NCBI RefSeq assembly: GCF_003428165.1
Contig: NZ_QLIQ01000007.1
Span: 38,383-102,382, forward strand
Source: Cysteiniphilum litorale
GTDB taxonomy: Bacteria; Pseudomonadota; Gammaproteobacteria; Francisellales; Francisellaceae
Direction: 5' to 3'
DNA length: 64,000 bases
The notes under the pieces were generated by a model, which was given only the letters and a program-made list of their open reading frames with translations, had not been told where the DNA came from and did not search any database. Below are positions 18,151 to 27,811 of the stretch, one piece after another (position 1 is the stretch's first letter; every line of letters starts with the position of its first letter). A program made the position numbers and the translations under genes.

Positions 18151-19449
18151 ATGTGTGTGATTAAAAAACTTTTACTTAGTATTATCGGCATTATTGCACT
18201 GTTGATTATTTTAATGTTTATCTGGTTGATATTTATTTTCAACCCTAATGATTATAAAGCTTGGATCAATAGCAAAATAAACAATGACCCCAACATCCAC
18301 ATTATGCTTAATGGAGTGTTGGATTTCTCGCTAAAATCAATGCAGCTTAATGCTAAAGAGGTCGCTATTAACGCGCAAAATGGTACTTTTAACAGTCACT
18401 GGCAAAATGCAACGATTAAAATCAACCCACTTGATTTTTTTATCCACCCGAGCAATCCTTTTGAGTCTTTAACGCTACAAAACGGTGAAATTAGTGCTGC
18501 ACATCAACAGTTTAAAGCATCTCTTTTGAATATCATTGAAAAACATCAACGCTATAGCGTGAGCACTGAGTTAACCAACGATGTCAAGCAGCTAAATATT
18601 CAATTAACTTTAACCCCACACACTAACAGCACTGAAATTACGGATTTAAGCATACAAACGGTACTTAATAACTTGCCCGTTTGCCTTAAAGTGCCCAGTA
18701 TTTATCTGAACAATAATAATATGCTCAACAATATTGATAATATTCGCCTAAAAATCAATGATCAGCTACTTATGGGTAATATGAGCCAAATTATACTTAA
18801 GCCTAAGCTTTCATTTAAAGGGCAATTCACAGCACCCCATCTTGCATTAGCGCAAATAATTAATCTTAACGGTTTCAAAGTCAACTTAGATTCGTTTGCA
18901 CTTGATTTTGCACTCTCACACAATGACTCAGCAGCTAAAGCTGACATTAGCATCAACGCTCAAAGTGCTAATCTTATCGGTATTGATCTTAATGCGATTG
19001 CTTCTTCAACACACAATCTATTAAGTGCTGTTGATCAAGGCGATGGTATTGGTAGCGCCTTTCAAACATTGAAATCTCAACTACTACCGCTTCTTGCTAA
19101 AGACAAACTCGTTGCTGATCCAAACAAAAGCACGCAATTAAAACAACTTAGCATTCAAAGTCATATTGACAATAACCAACTTAAAACAACTTCGATCAAT
19201 TGGCAAGCCCCAGAGTTTACGGTCACAGGCTCTGGACAAGCGAACTTAAGCACACACGAGTTAAACTACCCACTTTCGATTCATATCAAAGGCACCCCAA
19301 GCCTGACTATCCCATATAGTCTAAACTATCAAGACAAGCAGTTTACTGCCGCGATTAATCAAGCTCAACTGCAAAAAAACCTACAGCCCATTATTGAAAA
19401 GGCACTTACAAATGCCTTAAACAATAAACTCGGTTCGTTCTTTAGGTAA
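18151..19449 (+). CDS. AsmA-like membrane-anchored periplasmic protein
   Basis: 432 residues with one N-terminal transmembrane helix (about 5-30) and a long periplasmic region of beta-strand repeats. The opening after the helix (FNPNDYKAWINSKI) is typical of AsmA-family proteins, thought to help phospholipid transport between membranes. It is shorter than E. coli AsmA (about 617). AAGGAAT lies just before the ATG. recG starts 4 nt after the stop, so they are cotranscribed. Divergent from lptM with a 130-nt shared upstream region. Confidence 0.7.
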   Translation: MCVIKKLLLSIIGIIALLIILMFIWLIFIFNPNDYKAWINSKINNDPNIHIMLNGVLDFSLKSMQLNAKEVAINAQNGTFNSHWQNATIKINPLDFFIHPSNPFESLTLQNGEISAAHQQFKASLLNIIEKHQRYSVSTELTNDVKQLNIQLTLTPHTNSTEITDLSIQTVLNNLPVCLKVPSIYLNNNNMLNNIDNIRLKINDQLLMGNMSQIILKPKLSFKGQFTAPHLALAQIINLNGFKVNLDSFALDFALSHNDSAAKADISINAQSANLIGIDLNAIASSTHNLLSAVDQGDGIGSAFQTLKSQLLPLLAKDKLVADPNKSTQLKQLSIQSHIDNNQLKTTSINWQAPEFTVTGSGQANLSTHELNYPLSIHIKGTPSLTIPYSLNYQDKQFTAAINQAQLQKNLQPIIEKALTNALNNKLGSFFR

Positions 19450-19453
19450 ATGC

Positions 19454-21508
19454 ATGTCCGAAGATCTCTCAAGCTTAAAAGGCATTGGTAAATCGACATT
19501 AGCAAAGCTTAATAAAGCCAACATTCACACGCTGTGGGATTTGTTACTTCATTTACCCAAAGACTATCAAGATCGACGCACCATTACACCGATTGGACAG
19601 ACTGTCTCAGGGCAAAAGCAGCAAATATCAGGTTTTATTCGCCAAGTGAATATCAACAACTTTGGCAAAAAGCATCTTAATTGCTATTTCTCTGATGACA
19701 CCGGCATGTGTAAAATGCATTTATTTAAGTTTTACCCCAATCAAACTAAGCTACTGCAAAAGGGTAAAATTATTCGCTGCTTTGGTGAGATTAACCATAC
19801 CCATCACGGCATTGAAGTCATTCACCCTGAGTGGCAAATTATCAATGATCAAAATGAAACTTTAAGCGGGGAAATTACTGCGATTTATCCAACAATTGAA
19901 GGTATAAGCTCGACAGTTATCCATAAACTAATAAAGCAGATTAAATCATCGATATCTTTTAAAGAACTGCTGCCTACTGCAATCTTGCAAGTTCATGGAT
20001 TTATGGATATTAATAGCGCTTTAATGGATATTCATTTCCCACAAAACAGTGACTTTGAGCAGTCCATTAAGCGCGTCACGCACGCTCGTTATCGCTTAGC
20101 GATTGAGGAAATGCTGGCACATAACCTTAATGCGAAAAAAGTGCGCCTAACCAATCAATCAACACCGTTTGCAAAGATAAAAATTAAACCTAAATTACTT
20201 GATAAGTTTATCAGTCAGTTGCCTTTTGCTCCAACCAAAGCCCAAGAGCGTGTTATTGCTGAGATTTTTGCTGATTTGACCAAAGCCAAACCATGCTCAC
20301 GCCTTGTGCAAGGTGATGTCGGTTCAGGTAAAACCATTGTTGCCAGCGCTTGTTTGATTCAATCTGCTGCTAATCACCTACAATCAGTGATGATGGCACC
20401 CACAGAGATTTTGGCAGAGCAACATTATCATAATCTAAGTAACTGGCTTAGTCCTTTTGATATTCCTGTTGTCTTTATCGCTCAAAAATTAACTGCAAAA
20501 GAGCGTAAGAACGCACTTAAGATAATACAGACACAGCATAATTGCGTTATTGTTGGCACGCATGCAGTGTTTCAGCAAAGCATTGATTATCCTAATCTTG
20601 GATTAGTGATTATTGATGAGCAACATCGTTTTGGTGTTGAACAACGTTTGGCATTAATCGATAAATCAAGAAGTAACAATTGGCAGCCCCATCAAATTGT
20701 GATGACAGCAACCCCTATTCCACGCACATTGGCAATGACCGTATATGGTGATCTTGATCTATCGATCATTGATGAGCTCCCACCTAATCGCAAACCAATC
20801 ACCACTAGCGTCTTAAATCAAAATAAAAAACAAACACTAATCAATAAACTTGAAGCACATATTAATGCCAATGGGCAAGCCTATTGGGTTTGTCCACTCA
20901 TTGAATCATCCGAAGTGTTAGTGACACTGCAAGATGCTGAATCACTTTTTGAAACCATCAAAGAAATGTTGCCAAGCGCACGCATTGGTCTTATTCACGG
21001 CAAGATGAAGGCTCAGGAAAAAACACTCATCATGCAGCAGTTCAAATCGCATGAATTAGATATATTGGTCGCAACCACCGTGATTGAGGTTGGTGTTGAT
21101 GTGCCTAATGCCAATATTATGATTATCGATAATGCTGAGCGTCTGGGTTTGTCGCAACTGCATCAATTACGTGGTCGCGTTGGACGTGGACACAAGGAAA
21201 GTAACTGTATTTTGCTTTATCAATCCCCCTTATCACTCACTGCCAGAAAGCGTTTAGAGCTTATGCGCCAAACCCAAGATGGTTTTATTATTGCGGAGGA
21301 AGACCTTAAGCTCCGCGGTCCCGGAGATATCTTTGGTAAAAACCAAACCGGTGATATCCAATTTAAAGTTGCAGATTTAAGCCAACATCAAAATCTATTT
21401 GATGAAGTTACCTCTATCGCGGATACGCTTATACAGCATCATCCTCAAACCATTGAGCCAATTATAGGACGCTGGCTAACGAAGGCTGATGAATATATCA
21501 AAGCGTAA
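19454..21508 (+). CDS. recG: ATP-dependent DNA helicase RecG
   Basis: 684-residue helicase that remodels stalled forks and Holliday junctions. Visible: an N-terminal wedge/OB domain starting with LKGIGKSTLAKL, Walker A GDVGSGKT, the DEQH box in IIDEQHRFG, TATPIPRTLA, and C-terminal motifs TTVIEVGVDVP and QLRGRVGRG. Normal length. Its TAA abuts the uvrC TAA (TAATTA) with no gap. Confidence 0.96.
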   Translation: MSEDLSSLKGIGKSTLAKLNKANIHTLWDLLLHLPKDYQDRRTITPIGQTVSGQKQQISGFIRQVNINNFGKKHLNCYFSDDTGMCKMHLFKFYPNQTKLLQKGKIIRCFGEINHTHHGIEVIHPEWQIINDQNETLSGEITAIYPTIEGISSTVIHKLIKQIKSSISFKELLPTAILQVHGFMDINSALMDIHFPQNSDFEQSIKRVTHARYRLAIEEMLAHNLNAKKVRLTNQSTPFAKIKIKPKLLDKFISQLPFAPTKAQERVIAEIFADLTKAKPCSRLVQGDVGSGKTIVASACLIQSAANHLQSVMMAPTEILAEQHYHNLSNWLSPFDIPVVFIAQKLTAKERKNALKIIQTQHNCVIVGTHAVFQQSIDYPNLGLVIIDEQHRFGVEQRLALIDKSRSNNWQPHQIVMTATPIPRTLAMTVYGDLDLSIIDELPPNRKPITTSVLNQNKKQTLINKLEAHINANGQAYWVCPLIESSEVLVTLQDAESLFETIKEMLPSARIGLIHGKMKAQEKTLIMQQFKSHELDILVATTVIEVGVDVPNANIMIIDNAERLGLSQLHQLRGRVGRGHKESNCILLYQSPLSLTARKRLELMRQTQDGFIIAEEDLKLRGPGDIFGKNQTGDIQFKVADLSQHQNLFDEVTSIADTLIQHHPQTIEPIIGRWLTKADEYIKA

Positions 21509-23350
21509 TTAACGAAACGCATGCCATATATGATCAGCAAGCTTAGGACTAATGCCTTTGACCTTTGCAATCTCATCAATTGAAGCACGTGATAACTCTT
21601 GCCAACCACCAAAGTGCCTTAAAAGCGCTTGTCGGCGTTTGCTCCCCACCCCTTCAATTGACTCAAGTACGGATTCAGTTTGGCGTTTTGCTAGTTTTTT
21701 ACGCTGCGCTTTGATGGCAAAGTCATGTGCTGCATCACGAATTTGTCTTAATAACAAAAAGGCTAAATCATGCTCTGGCAAATGATACACTTCATCATTA
21801 AAACCTTGAAAAATATCCTCTTTACCACTGATTCGCTCAATCCCCTTGCCAAGACTCAAGAGTTTAATATTATGCTGCTGATTATATTGCCTCAGTACAT
21901 CTTCAGCCTTTTTGATCTGTCCCTTACCGCCATCGATAATCATAACATCTGGCAGATTATTTGCCTCTATCCCTGATTCAACGCGTCTTGTGACCGCTTG
22001 CGCAATGGCTGCATAATCATCCCCTGGCGTAACACCCTCAATATTATAACGTCGGTGTGCAGATTTTAATGCGCCACTTTGGTCAAAGACGACACATGAA
22101 GCCACCGTTGCTTCACCTTGGTGATGACTAATATCAAAGCATTCAATACGTTTAATCTCAGGGATATCAAGCCACTTTGCTAAAGCCTCAAACCGTTTGA
22201 CAAAATGTTGTTTAGATTGCAAATTCATCTGTAATTTTTGACGCGCGTTGATTAAGGCAAGCTTCTGCCATTTGGCATTATCAGCAATCGCCTCTGTAAT
22301 CCATTTAATCTGTCGCTCAGCCTTTTGTGCAATACTTATAAGCAGCGATTCTGACACCTTAACTTCCTTCGGCAAAATAACTTCTTCAGGCCAAATTGTT
22401 CGCGGTTCTGCCAAATAGTAATGTGATAAAAAAGCCTCTAAAATATCCGTCAACGTACTGCCATGTTGACTAATAAACCAATGTTTATCATCGGCCACTT
22501 TACCCTGTTCAATACTGACCAATGTTATACAAACCTTATCGGCCTCCTGTAAAACACCCAACACATGCAAACGTTTATTATTCAATTTATCCAAAAATTG
22601 CTGTTGTTGCAGCTTGGTCAGTAGCGCTAATTGATCACGTAACTGTGCAGCAAGCTCAAAGTTTTCTTCATTGGCAGCATCTTGCATTTTCTGTGAAATT
22701 TCTTCCAATACAGAGGTGAGCTTGCCATTCATAAATTTTGCCAGAAGATCAACTTGCATTTTATAGTCTTCAATACTGATTTTATTCACACAAGGACCAC
22801 TGCAACGCTTAATCTGGTATTGCAAACAAGGACGTGAGCGATGGTTAAAATAACTATCCTCACATTGCCTAATGGGAAAAAGTTTTTGCAGTAAAATCAA
22901 TGTTTCTTTCATTGATGATAATGAGACAAAGGGACCAAAAAACTGTCCTGCCTTGCGCGGCTTACCGCGAAAACCAGACAACCTTGGAAACAGATGGTCA
23001 CTTAAATGCAAATAAGGATAACTTTTATCATCTTTGAATAGAATATTATATTTAGGCTTATGTTTCTTAATCAACGCACTCTCTAACAAGAAAGCATCAT
23101 AATCACTAGGTGTCACCGTGACATCAATAAAAACGACTTGTTCAACTAACGTCTGTGTTTTGATATCTTTAGCGCCCTTTTTAAAGTAACTATTGACACG
23201 TTTATAGAGATTTTTGGCTTTGCCAATATATAAAATCGTATGCGCATTATCATACATACGATAAACGCCTGGATGCGTTGTTAAATGCTTTAAAAAAGAA
23301 TCTAGATCAAATGCCTGCTTGGCATTTTCAGAACTATCTGAGTGGAACAT
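21509..23350 (-). CDS. uvrC: UvrABC excinuclease subunit C
   Basis: 613-residue nuclease making both incisions in nucleotide excision repair. Order: GIY-YIG nuclease (GVYRMYD to YIGKAKNLYKR, about 30-55), a Cys-rich patch (CEDSYFNHRSRPCLQYQIKRC), UVR region (NFELAAQLRDQL), RNase H-like domain with IECFDISH and MIIDGGKGQ, and C-terminal helix-hairpin-helix (GVGSKRRQALLRHFGG). It follows uvrY by 41 nt, the classical uvrY/gacA-uvrC operon. Confidence 0.97.
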   Translation of the reverse strand: MFHSDSSENAKQAFDLDSFLKHLTTHPGVYRMYDNAHTILYIGKAKNLYKRVNSYFKKGAKDIKTQTLVEQVVFIDVTVTPSDYDAFLLESALIKKHKPKYNILFKDDKSYPYLHLSDHLFPRLSGFRGKPRKAGQFFGPFVSLSSMKETLILLQKLFPIRQCEDSYFNHRSRPCLQYQIKRCSGPCVNKISIEDYKMQVDLLAKFMNGKLTSVLEEISQKMQDAANEENFELAAQLRDQLALLTKLQQQQFLDKLNNKRLHVLGVLQEADKVCITLVSIEQGKVADDKHWFISQHGSTLTDILEAFLSHYYLAEPRTIWPEEVILPKEVKVSESLLISIAQKAERQIKWITEAIADNAKWQKLALINARQKLQMNLQSKQHFVKRFEALAKWLDIPEIKRIECFDISHHQGEATVASCVVFDQSGALKSAHRRYNIEGVTPGDDYAAIAQAVTRRVESGIEANNLPDVMIIDGGKGQIKKAEDVLRQYNQQHNIKLLSLGKGIERISGKEDIFQGFNDEVYHLPEHDLAFLLLRQIRDAAHDFAIKAQRKKLAKRQTESVLESIEGVGSKRRQALLRHFGGWQELSRASIDEIAKVKGISPKLADHIWHAFR

Positions 23351-23391
23351 AGTTTTTTATTTTTTTATAGATAGGAATAAATTAAAAAGTA

Positions 23392-24042
23392 TTATTCTTT
23401 GTTGCTCTCAAGATCAATCAGTTTATGTCTAATCGCCATATGCGTTAATTCAACGTCACTATCAATACCTAGTTTCTCAAACAAACGATAGCGATAACTA
23501 TTAACCGTCTTTGGACTTAAACACAGCTGATCTGCCACTTCATTGACCTTCTGACCGCTTGTGATCATGATTAACACTTGCATTTCCCGCTCTGATAATA
23601 CATCAAACGGTGACTCATCATCATGCGTTAAGTGCTTTAAAGCAAGTTGCTGGGCAACCTCAGGTGACAAATAACGTCTTCCGGCATACACTGTTTTGAT
23701 CGCTTGAATCATCTCATCAATGCTAACCCCTTTAGTCATATAGCCAGAAGCGCCTGCTTGTAATACACGTGTTGGATAAGGCTCCTCACCATAAACAGTC
23801 ACAACCAAAATTTTAATCTGCGGATAAGTCTTGGCAATGCGTTTGGTCGCCTCCAAGCCGCCCATACCAGGCATTTTAACATCCATCAAAATGACATCAG
23901 GTAACAGTTTAGAAGTTAGCGTAATCGCTTCCTCACCACTGGCTGCTTCACCAACAATCTCAATATTATTGACATCACTTAACAGCTTCTTAATCCCTAA
24001 TCTTACCAAATCATGATCATCAACCAAAAGCACTCTTATCAT
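23392..24042 (-). CDS. uvrY: UvrY/GacA-type response regulator
   Basis: 216-residue NarL-family regulator. The receiver has the acidic pocket VDDH (D8, D9), phospho-acceptor D54 in ILMDVKMPGMGG and the usual Thr and Lys positions (VVTVYG, MTKGV); the C-terminal LuxR-type helix-turn-helix includes LSEREMQVL and LSPKTVNSYRYRLFEKL. In other gammaproteobacteria it answers the BarA/GacS kinase and drives Csr small RNAs. No kinase gene lies nearby, which is also usual for uvrY. Confidence 0.9.
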   Translation of the reverse strand: MIRVLLVDDHDLVRLGIKKLLSDVNNIEIVGEAASGEEAITLTSKLLPDVILMDVKMPGMGGLEATKRIAKTYPQIKILVVTVYGEEPYPTRVLQAGASGYMTKGVSIDEMIQAIKTVYAGRRYLSPEVAQQLALKHLTHDDESPFDVLSEREMQVLIMITSGQKVNEVADQLCLSPKTVNSYRYRLFEKLGIDSDVELTHMAIRHKLIDLESNKE

Positions 24043-24288
24043 TACCTTGCTCCCATGTTTTAGGTCACCTCTTAAGGAAATACGCCTATCTACTTTATGC
24101 TTTAGCTTAAACGTTTTGCGTCAAAAGCTCAAAGACCACACTGATCAATACGCATACTCACTTGTGAGATTTTGACCATAGTATAGCGTAAAACTTCCAA
24201 TGTTGCTGTAGCAATTTGAGCTTATTTTACTTGTATTTCTAACTTTTGTTTGTAAGATAAAGCATTTGTAAGATGACAGTCACCCTCA

Positions 24289-25431
24289 ATGATTACAAAT
24301 AGCAATGATTTACAACGCATTATGCCGCTATTGATGGCAGAATCAATGATCGCACTAGATACTGAATTTTATTGGCGTAATACCTATTATCCTGAGTTAT
24401 GCCTTATCCAAATCGCAACAACCGATCATATCTATCTGATTGATGCTTTATCAGCTGAAATTAACTTACAACTACTTAACCCACTCTTTACAAGTAAGCA
24501 CACACTTAAAATCATGCATGCAGCCGAGAATGATATCAAAATCTTGAGACATTACTTAGATTGTGAGTTTAATAGTATATTCGATACGCAAATTGCCATG
24601 GCATTTCTAGGACATGATCATCAATTGTCACTTAGTAACACGCTAAATCATTTAGGGTTTGATGATTTAAATAAAGATGAGAAGATGTCTGACTGGCGTA
24701 AGCGCCCTTTATCTAGCGCGCAAATAGCCTATGCCACGTCTGATGTTATCTCTTTAATTCAATGTCAAAAACTACTAACAGATAAGCTTAAACAAACATC
24801 ATGGTTGAAGGCTTTTGAAGAAGAAATGCAATTTATCCAAAAGATGCATTTTAATAACACACAAGATGCTCCCTTAAAATTCAAGCATCATCTTGCTCGT
24901 CTAAGTGTATCTGGTCGCACACATTTAATCCAATTATCAATTTGGCGCGAAGCGTATGCACAAAGTAGGAATTGGGTAACGCGTTATGTACTTTCAGATC
25001 AAGAGCTCGTCAACCTAGCTAAGTTAAATCCTATAGATTTGCAAACTATTGCCGAAAAACATATTCTATCACATAAGAAAGTACAGCGTTTTGGCGCTGA
25101 GCTTATCCAGCTATTACATGTAGCAAATACTCAATATGATATGAGTTTGATTGAGCGCACACGAATTAAAATCAACAAAGAGCTCTTACGGTTGTGCTTT
25201 GAATACCTTGCTGAAATCGCTGAGAAACAGCAATTGCCAATAGCATTAGTTTCATCAAAGCAGGAGCTCAAGCACTTTCTCTATCAAAAGCTTATTAACC
25301 CTCAACACATGGGTAGCAATAAACTAAATAGTGGTTGGCGCTTGCAATTTTTTGGTCAGCTGATTACTGATTATGCATATCAACAATGCTCAATATTGGG
25401 ACTTCCTTACAATAAAATCTTGACGAATTAA
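24289..25431 (+). CDS. rnd: Ribonuclease D
   Basis: 380-residue 3'-5' exonuclease for tRNA 3' maturation. The DEDDy exonuclease motifs are visible: D24/E26 in ALDTEF, AENDIKIL with the second Asp, and Y-x3-D in YATSDV. One HRDC-type helical domain follows (around 205-285, LIQLSIWREAYAQSRN). Length and architecture are normal. Divergent from uvrY with a 246-nt intergenic region in which I see no clear promoter. Confidence 0.93.
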   Translation: MITNSNDLQRIMPLLMAESMIALDTEFYWRNTYYPELCLIQIATTDHIYLIDALSAEINLQLLNPLFTSKHTLKIMHAAENDIKILRHYLDCEFNSIFDTQIAMAFLGHDHQLSLSNTLNHLGFDDLNKDEKMSDWRKRPLSSAQIAYATSDVISLIQCQKLLTDKLKQTSWLKAFEEEMQFIQKMHFNNTQDAPLKFKHHLARLSVSGRTHLIQLSIWREAYAQSRNWVTRYVLSDQELVNLAKLNPIDLQTIAEKHILSHKKVQRFGAELIQLLHVANTQYDMSLIERTRIKINKELLRLCFEYLAEIAEKQQLPIALVSSKQELKHFLYQKLINPQHMGSNKLNSGWRLQFFGQLITDYAYQQCSILGLPYNKILTN

Positions 25432-25488
25432 AATGATATTCTACGCTTAAGAGTGCCTCGCATAATTTATCAACTAAGGAGAATACTT

Positions 25489-25830
25489 ATGAAGAAATCG
25501 TCTTTTTTGTTACTTATCCCAGCGAGCTTGCTCTTTATTGGCACCAGCACTTACGCTGCCACAGACAGCAAAGCACCCACATCCACGCCAACCATTCAAT
25601 TAAACTGTAATGGGAACGTATTGAACTTAGGACAGACTCAAGCTGAAGTCACTAAAGCCTGTGGTGAGGCTAGTTCTACCAGAAGCTCTAAGAAACATAA
25701 CAGCACATCGCTATATTATAAAACACCTGAAGCCACGGCTTCCATCGAGAATAAAACCAAACTTAAATTTGTTAATGATAAGTTAGTTGAAATTTCTTAT
25801 GAGCGTGAAAATAAAAAATTTGATGATTGA
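25489..25830 (+). CDS. Small exported DUF2845-like protein
   Basis: 113 residues with a signal peptide (cut likely near TYAA, about residue 24), then a compact domain with LNCNGNVLNLGQTQAEVTKA, a CGEA motif and a beta-rich tail, resembling DUF2845 proteins that share a C-G-E/P-x motif. Start chosen at 25489 because AAGGAG lies 7 nt upstream and the signal peptide begins there; a longer frame starts at 25453. It follows rnd on the same strand. Function unknown. Confidence 0.65.
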   Translation: MKKSSFLLLIPASLLFIGTSTYAATDSKAPTSTPTIQLNCNGNVLNLGQTQAEVTKACGEASSTRSSKKHNSTSLYYKTPEATASIENKTKLKFVNDKLVEISYERENKKFDD

Positions 25831-25836
25831 AAAAGC

Positions 25837-26544
25837 TTATAAAACCAAGCCAATACGTTTAGCAACCGTTTTATAGTGACCAATCACATCACCGAGATCT
25901 TGGCGAAAACGATCTTTATCAAACACTTCTTTTGTTTCTTTATCCCACAATCTACAGCCATCTGGACTAAACTCATCCCCTAATAGGATCTCATTTTTAA
26001 AACGTCCAAACTCTAGCTTATAGTCAACTAATAACAATCCAGCTTCATCAAAAACGCTCGATAAAATATCATTGACTTTGAAAGTGGCTTCGCGCATAAA
26101 CTTAATTTCTGATGCGGTTGCCCAGTTAAAGCTTAAAATATGCGATGTATTAATCATTGGATCACCCAACGCATCATCCTTTAAAAAGAATTCAAACACC
26201 GGTTTATCAAATTTCATGCCTTTTTCAAGACCTAAGCGTTTACAAATTCCACCAGCTGCATAATTGCGCACCACACACTCAACAGGGATCATTTCAAGGC
26301 GTTTCATCAAACTTTTATTATCATTTAGCGTTTTGATAAAATGTGTTTTCACACCCTTTTGTTCAAGCTTTTGCATAATATAAGCATTAAAAAGATTATT
26401 AACACGTCCTTTATCTTTCAGCGCTTCTTTTTTAACACCATTAAATGCTGTGGCATCATCACGATACTCAATAATAACATGATCGGCATTATCACTCTGG
26501 TAAACGGACTTGGCTTTTCCTTGGTAAATCAACTCTTTAACCAT
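25837..26544 (-). CDS. purC: SAICAR synthetase
   Basis: Purine biosynthesis enzyme joining aspartate to CAIR with ATP. 235 residues, the usual short bacterial form. Visible signatures: YQGKAKSVYQ at the N-terminus (ATP loop), FIKTLNDNKSLMKRLEMIPVECVVRNYAAG, and DYKLEFGRFKNEILLGDEFSPDGCRLW. It lies 26 nt downstream of bamC, matching the bamC-purC order of E. coli. Convergent with the DUF2845-like gene (6-nt gap). Confidence 0.97.
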   Translation of the reverse strand: MVKELIYQGKAKSVYQSDNADHVIIEYRDDATAFNGVKKEALKDKGRVNNLFNAYIMQKLEQKGVKTHFIKTLNDNKSLMKRLEMIPVECVVRNYAAGGICKRLGLEKGMKFDKPVFEFFLKDDALGDPMINTSHILSFNWATASEIKFMREATFKVNDILSSVFDEAGLLLVDYKLEFGRFKNEILLGDEFSPDGCRLWDKETKEVFDKDRFRQDLGDVIGHYKTVAKRIGLVL

Positions 26545-26570
26545 TTCATTATCCTTTTATTACTTTCTAG

Positions 26571-27629
26571 TTATTTAAGTGGGATATGTGATGCAATCGC
26601 AGATAAAATCGGCTTTGCCTTATCCACTGGAATTAATACTTGTTTGGTATCAAACAATGAAACTCTTAATTGTTTTTGCTCTTCTCTAAAGAAGTTACGC
26701 CAATTACTCATATCACTAAAAATCGAGCCATTTTGTGTATATGGATACAAATACAACAAGTAGCTTTGATCTTTGTTATCTTCAAATAGAATCGTCTGCT
26801 CTTTAGCATCATAGGCAACGTATTTATAGCCTGCTGCTTTTAATGCACTCTCCAAGGTCTTTCTTGCTAGCGCTTCATCACCAACAAAGACAACAGAGAC
26901 AACTTTATCCTTGGTATAAAGCTGGAACTTTAAGCCATTCTCGCTATTGATAAAACCAAACTGCGCATTGACTAAAGTTTCCTCAGTGACTTTTTGACCT
27001 TCTATTGATTTTTGGATTTGCTCAACGATGCTACTTGCTTCCTTCGTGACCGCAGGTTTTTCATCCATATTAAACAAAGATAACTCAGCGCGTCTAAATT
27101 CATTTTTAACCTGTGCGATAAACACATAGTAAGACTCGCCAGAAGCTTTGTCTTTAACCACAAAGCGATTATTATCTTTGTCTGTTTTTTCAAGTGTCAC
27201 ATTAGGCAGTTTATCTTTTAATGCCGATTCCACAATCATCCATGTCACCGCGTGTGGTTCGTAAATGACTAATTTAGCTTGGTTATCTTTATCATAGTTT
27301 AATTTCGTTGTGACAACATAAAGCTGCTTTTGCTCAACTGCACTCACATCATAATTCGATGCGAAATTAGGTGGTAACATCGCATTTTGCGCCTGAGATA
27401 ATTGATTCTTAGTAAAGCTTGTTTGCCCTTCAGGAATCACAAGTGCTAGATGAATGTTAGGATCCGTTGAAACTGATTTTGGTACTTCAAGCGGCTTGTT
27501 TTGTTCAACGGGTTGACGCGCATAATCAAAATCACGGTTACGGAAGAAATTACTGGTTGATGCGCACCCTGCCAAGGTACTAATACTTAAAATTGCAAGT
27601 GTACATGCAGTGATTTTATTAAATTTCAT
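26571..27629 (-). CDS. bamC: BamC-like outer-membrane assembly lipoprotein
   Basis: 352-residue lipoprotein with lipobox TLAGC (C22). Overall plan fits BamC: an unstructured N-terminal segment with a short Pro-rich stretch, then two similar alpha/beta helix-grip domains, each opening with a VTW/VVF strand and a Lys/Ala-rich helix (about 130-215 and 235-345). Sequence signatures are weak, so the call also rests on the position directly upstream of purC. BamC is an accessory subunit of the BAM barrel-insertion complex. Confidence 0.8.
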   Translation of the reverse strand: MKFNKITACTLAILSISTLAGCASTSNFFRNRDFDYARQPVEQNKPLEVPKSVSTDPNIHLALVIPEGQTSFTKNQLSQAQNAMLPPNFASNYDVSAVEQKQLYVVTTKLNYDKDNQAKLVIYEPHAVTWMIVESALKDKLPNVTLEKTDKDNNRFVVKDKASGESYYVFIAQVKNEFRRAELSLFNMDEKPAVTKEASSIVEQIQKSIEGQKVTEETLVNAQFGFINSENGLKFQLYTKDKVVSVVFVGDEALARKTLESALKAAGYKYVAYDAKEQTILFEDNKDQSYLLYLYPYTQNGSIFSDMSNWRNFFREEQKQLRVSLFDTKQVLIPVDKAKPILSAIASHIPLK

Positions 27630-27724
27630 GACTACTTTACTTGGAAAAAGGTAAATGCATTATACACAAGCAAAGCCTAAATACGCACAGGATTTTAGCG
27701 CAAAAGTCCTAGTTATTTAAAAAA

Positions 27725-27740
27725 CTAATACCCCTATTAG
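27725..27740. promoter_or_regulatory. Small perfect palindrome between divergent genes
   Basis: CTAATA and TATTAG flank CCCC in the region between bamC and the exported protein gene at 27812. It may be an operator or part of an RNA hairpin. There is no T-run, so it is not a standard terminator. No regulator can be named. Confidence 0.25.
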
Positions 27741-27811
27741 GAATACTAATTTCCATAGCTGATCAAAAAACAGTAAATTTCTCCCTGCAACACAAACACA
27801 CGGAGAAGAAA

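Noticed and set aside
18021..18242. N-terminal extension of the LptM-like frame
   Set aside because: It would bury the signal peptide; sequence is non-protein-like and overlaps the AsmA-like gene start on the other strand.
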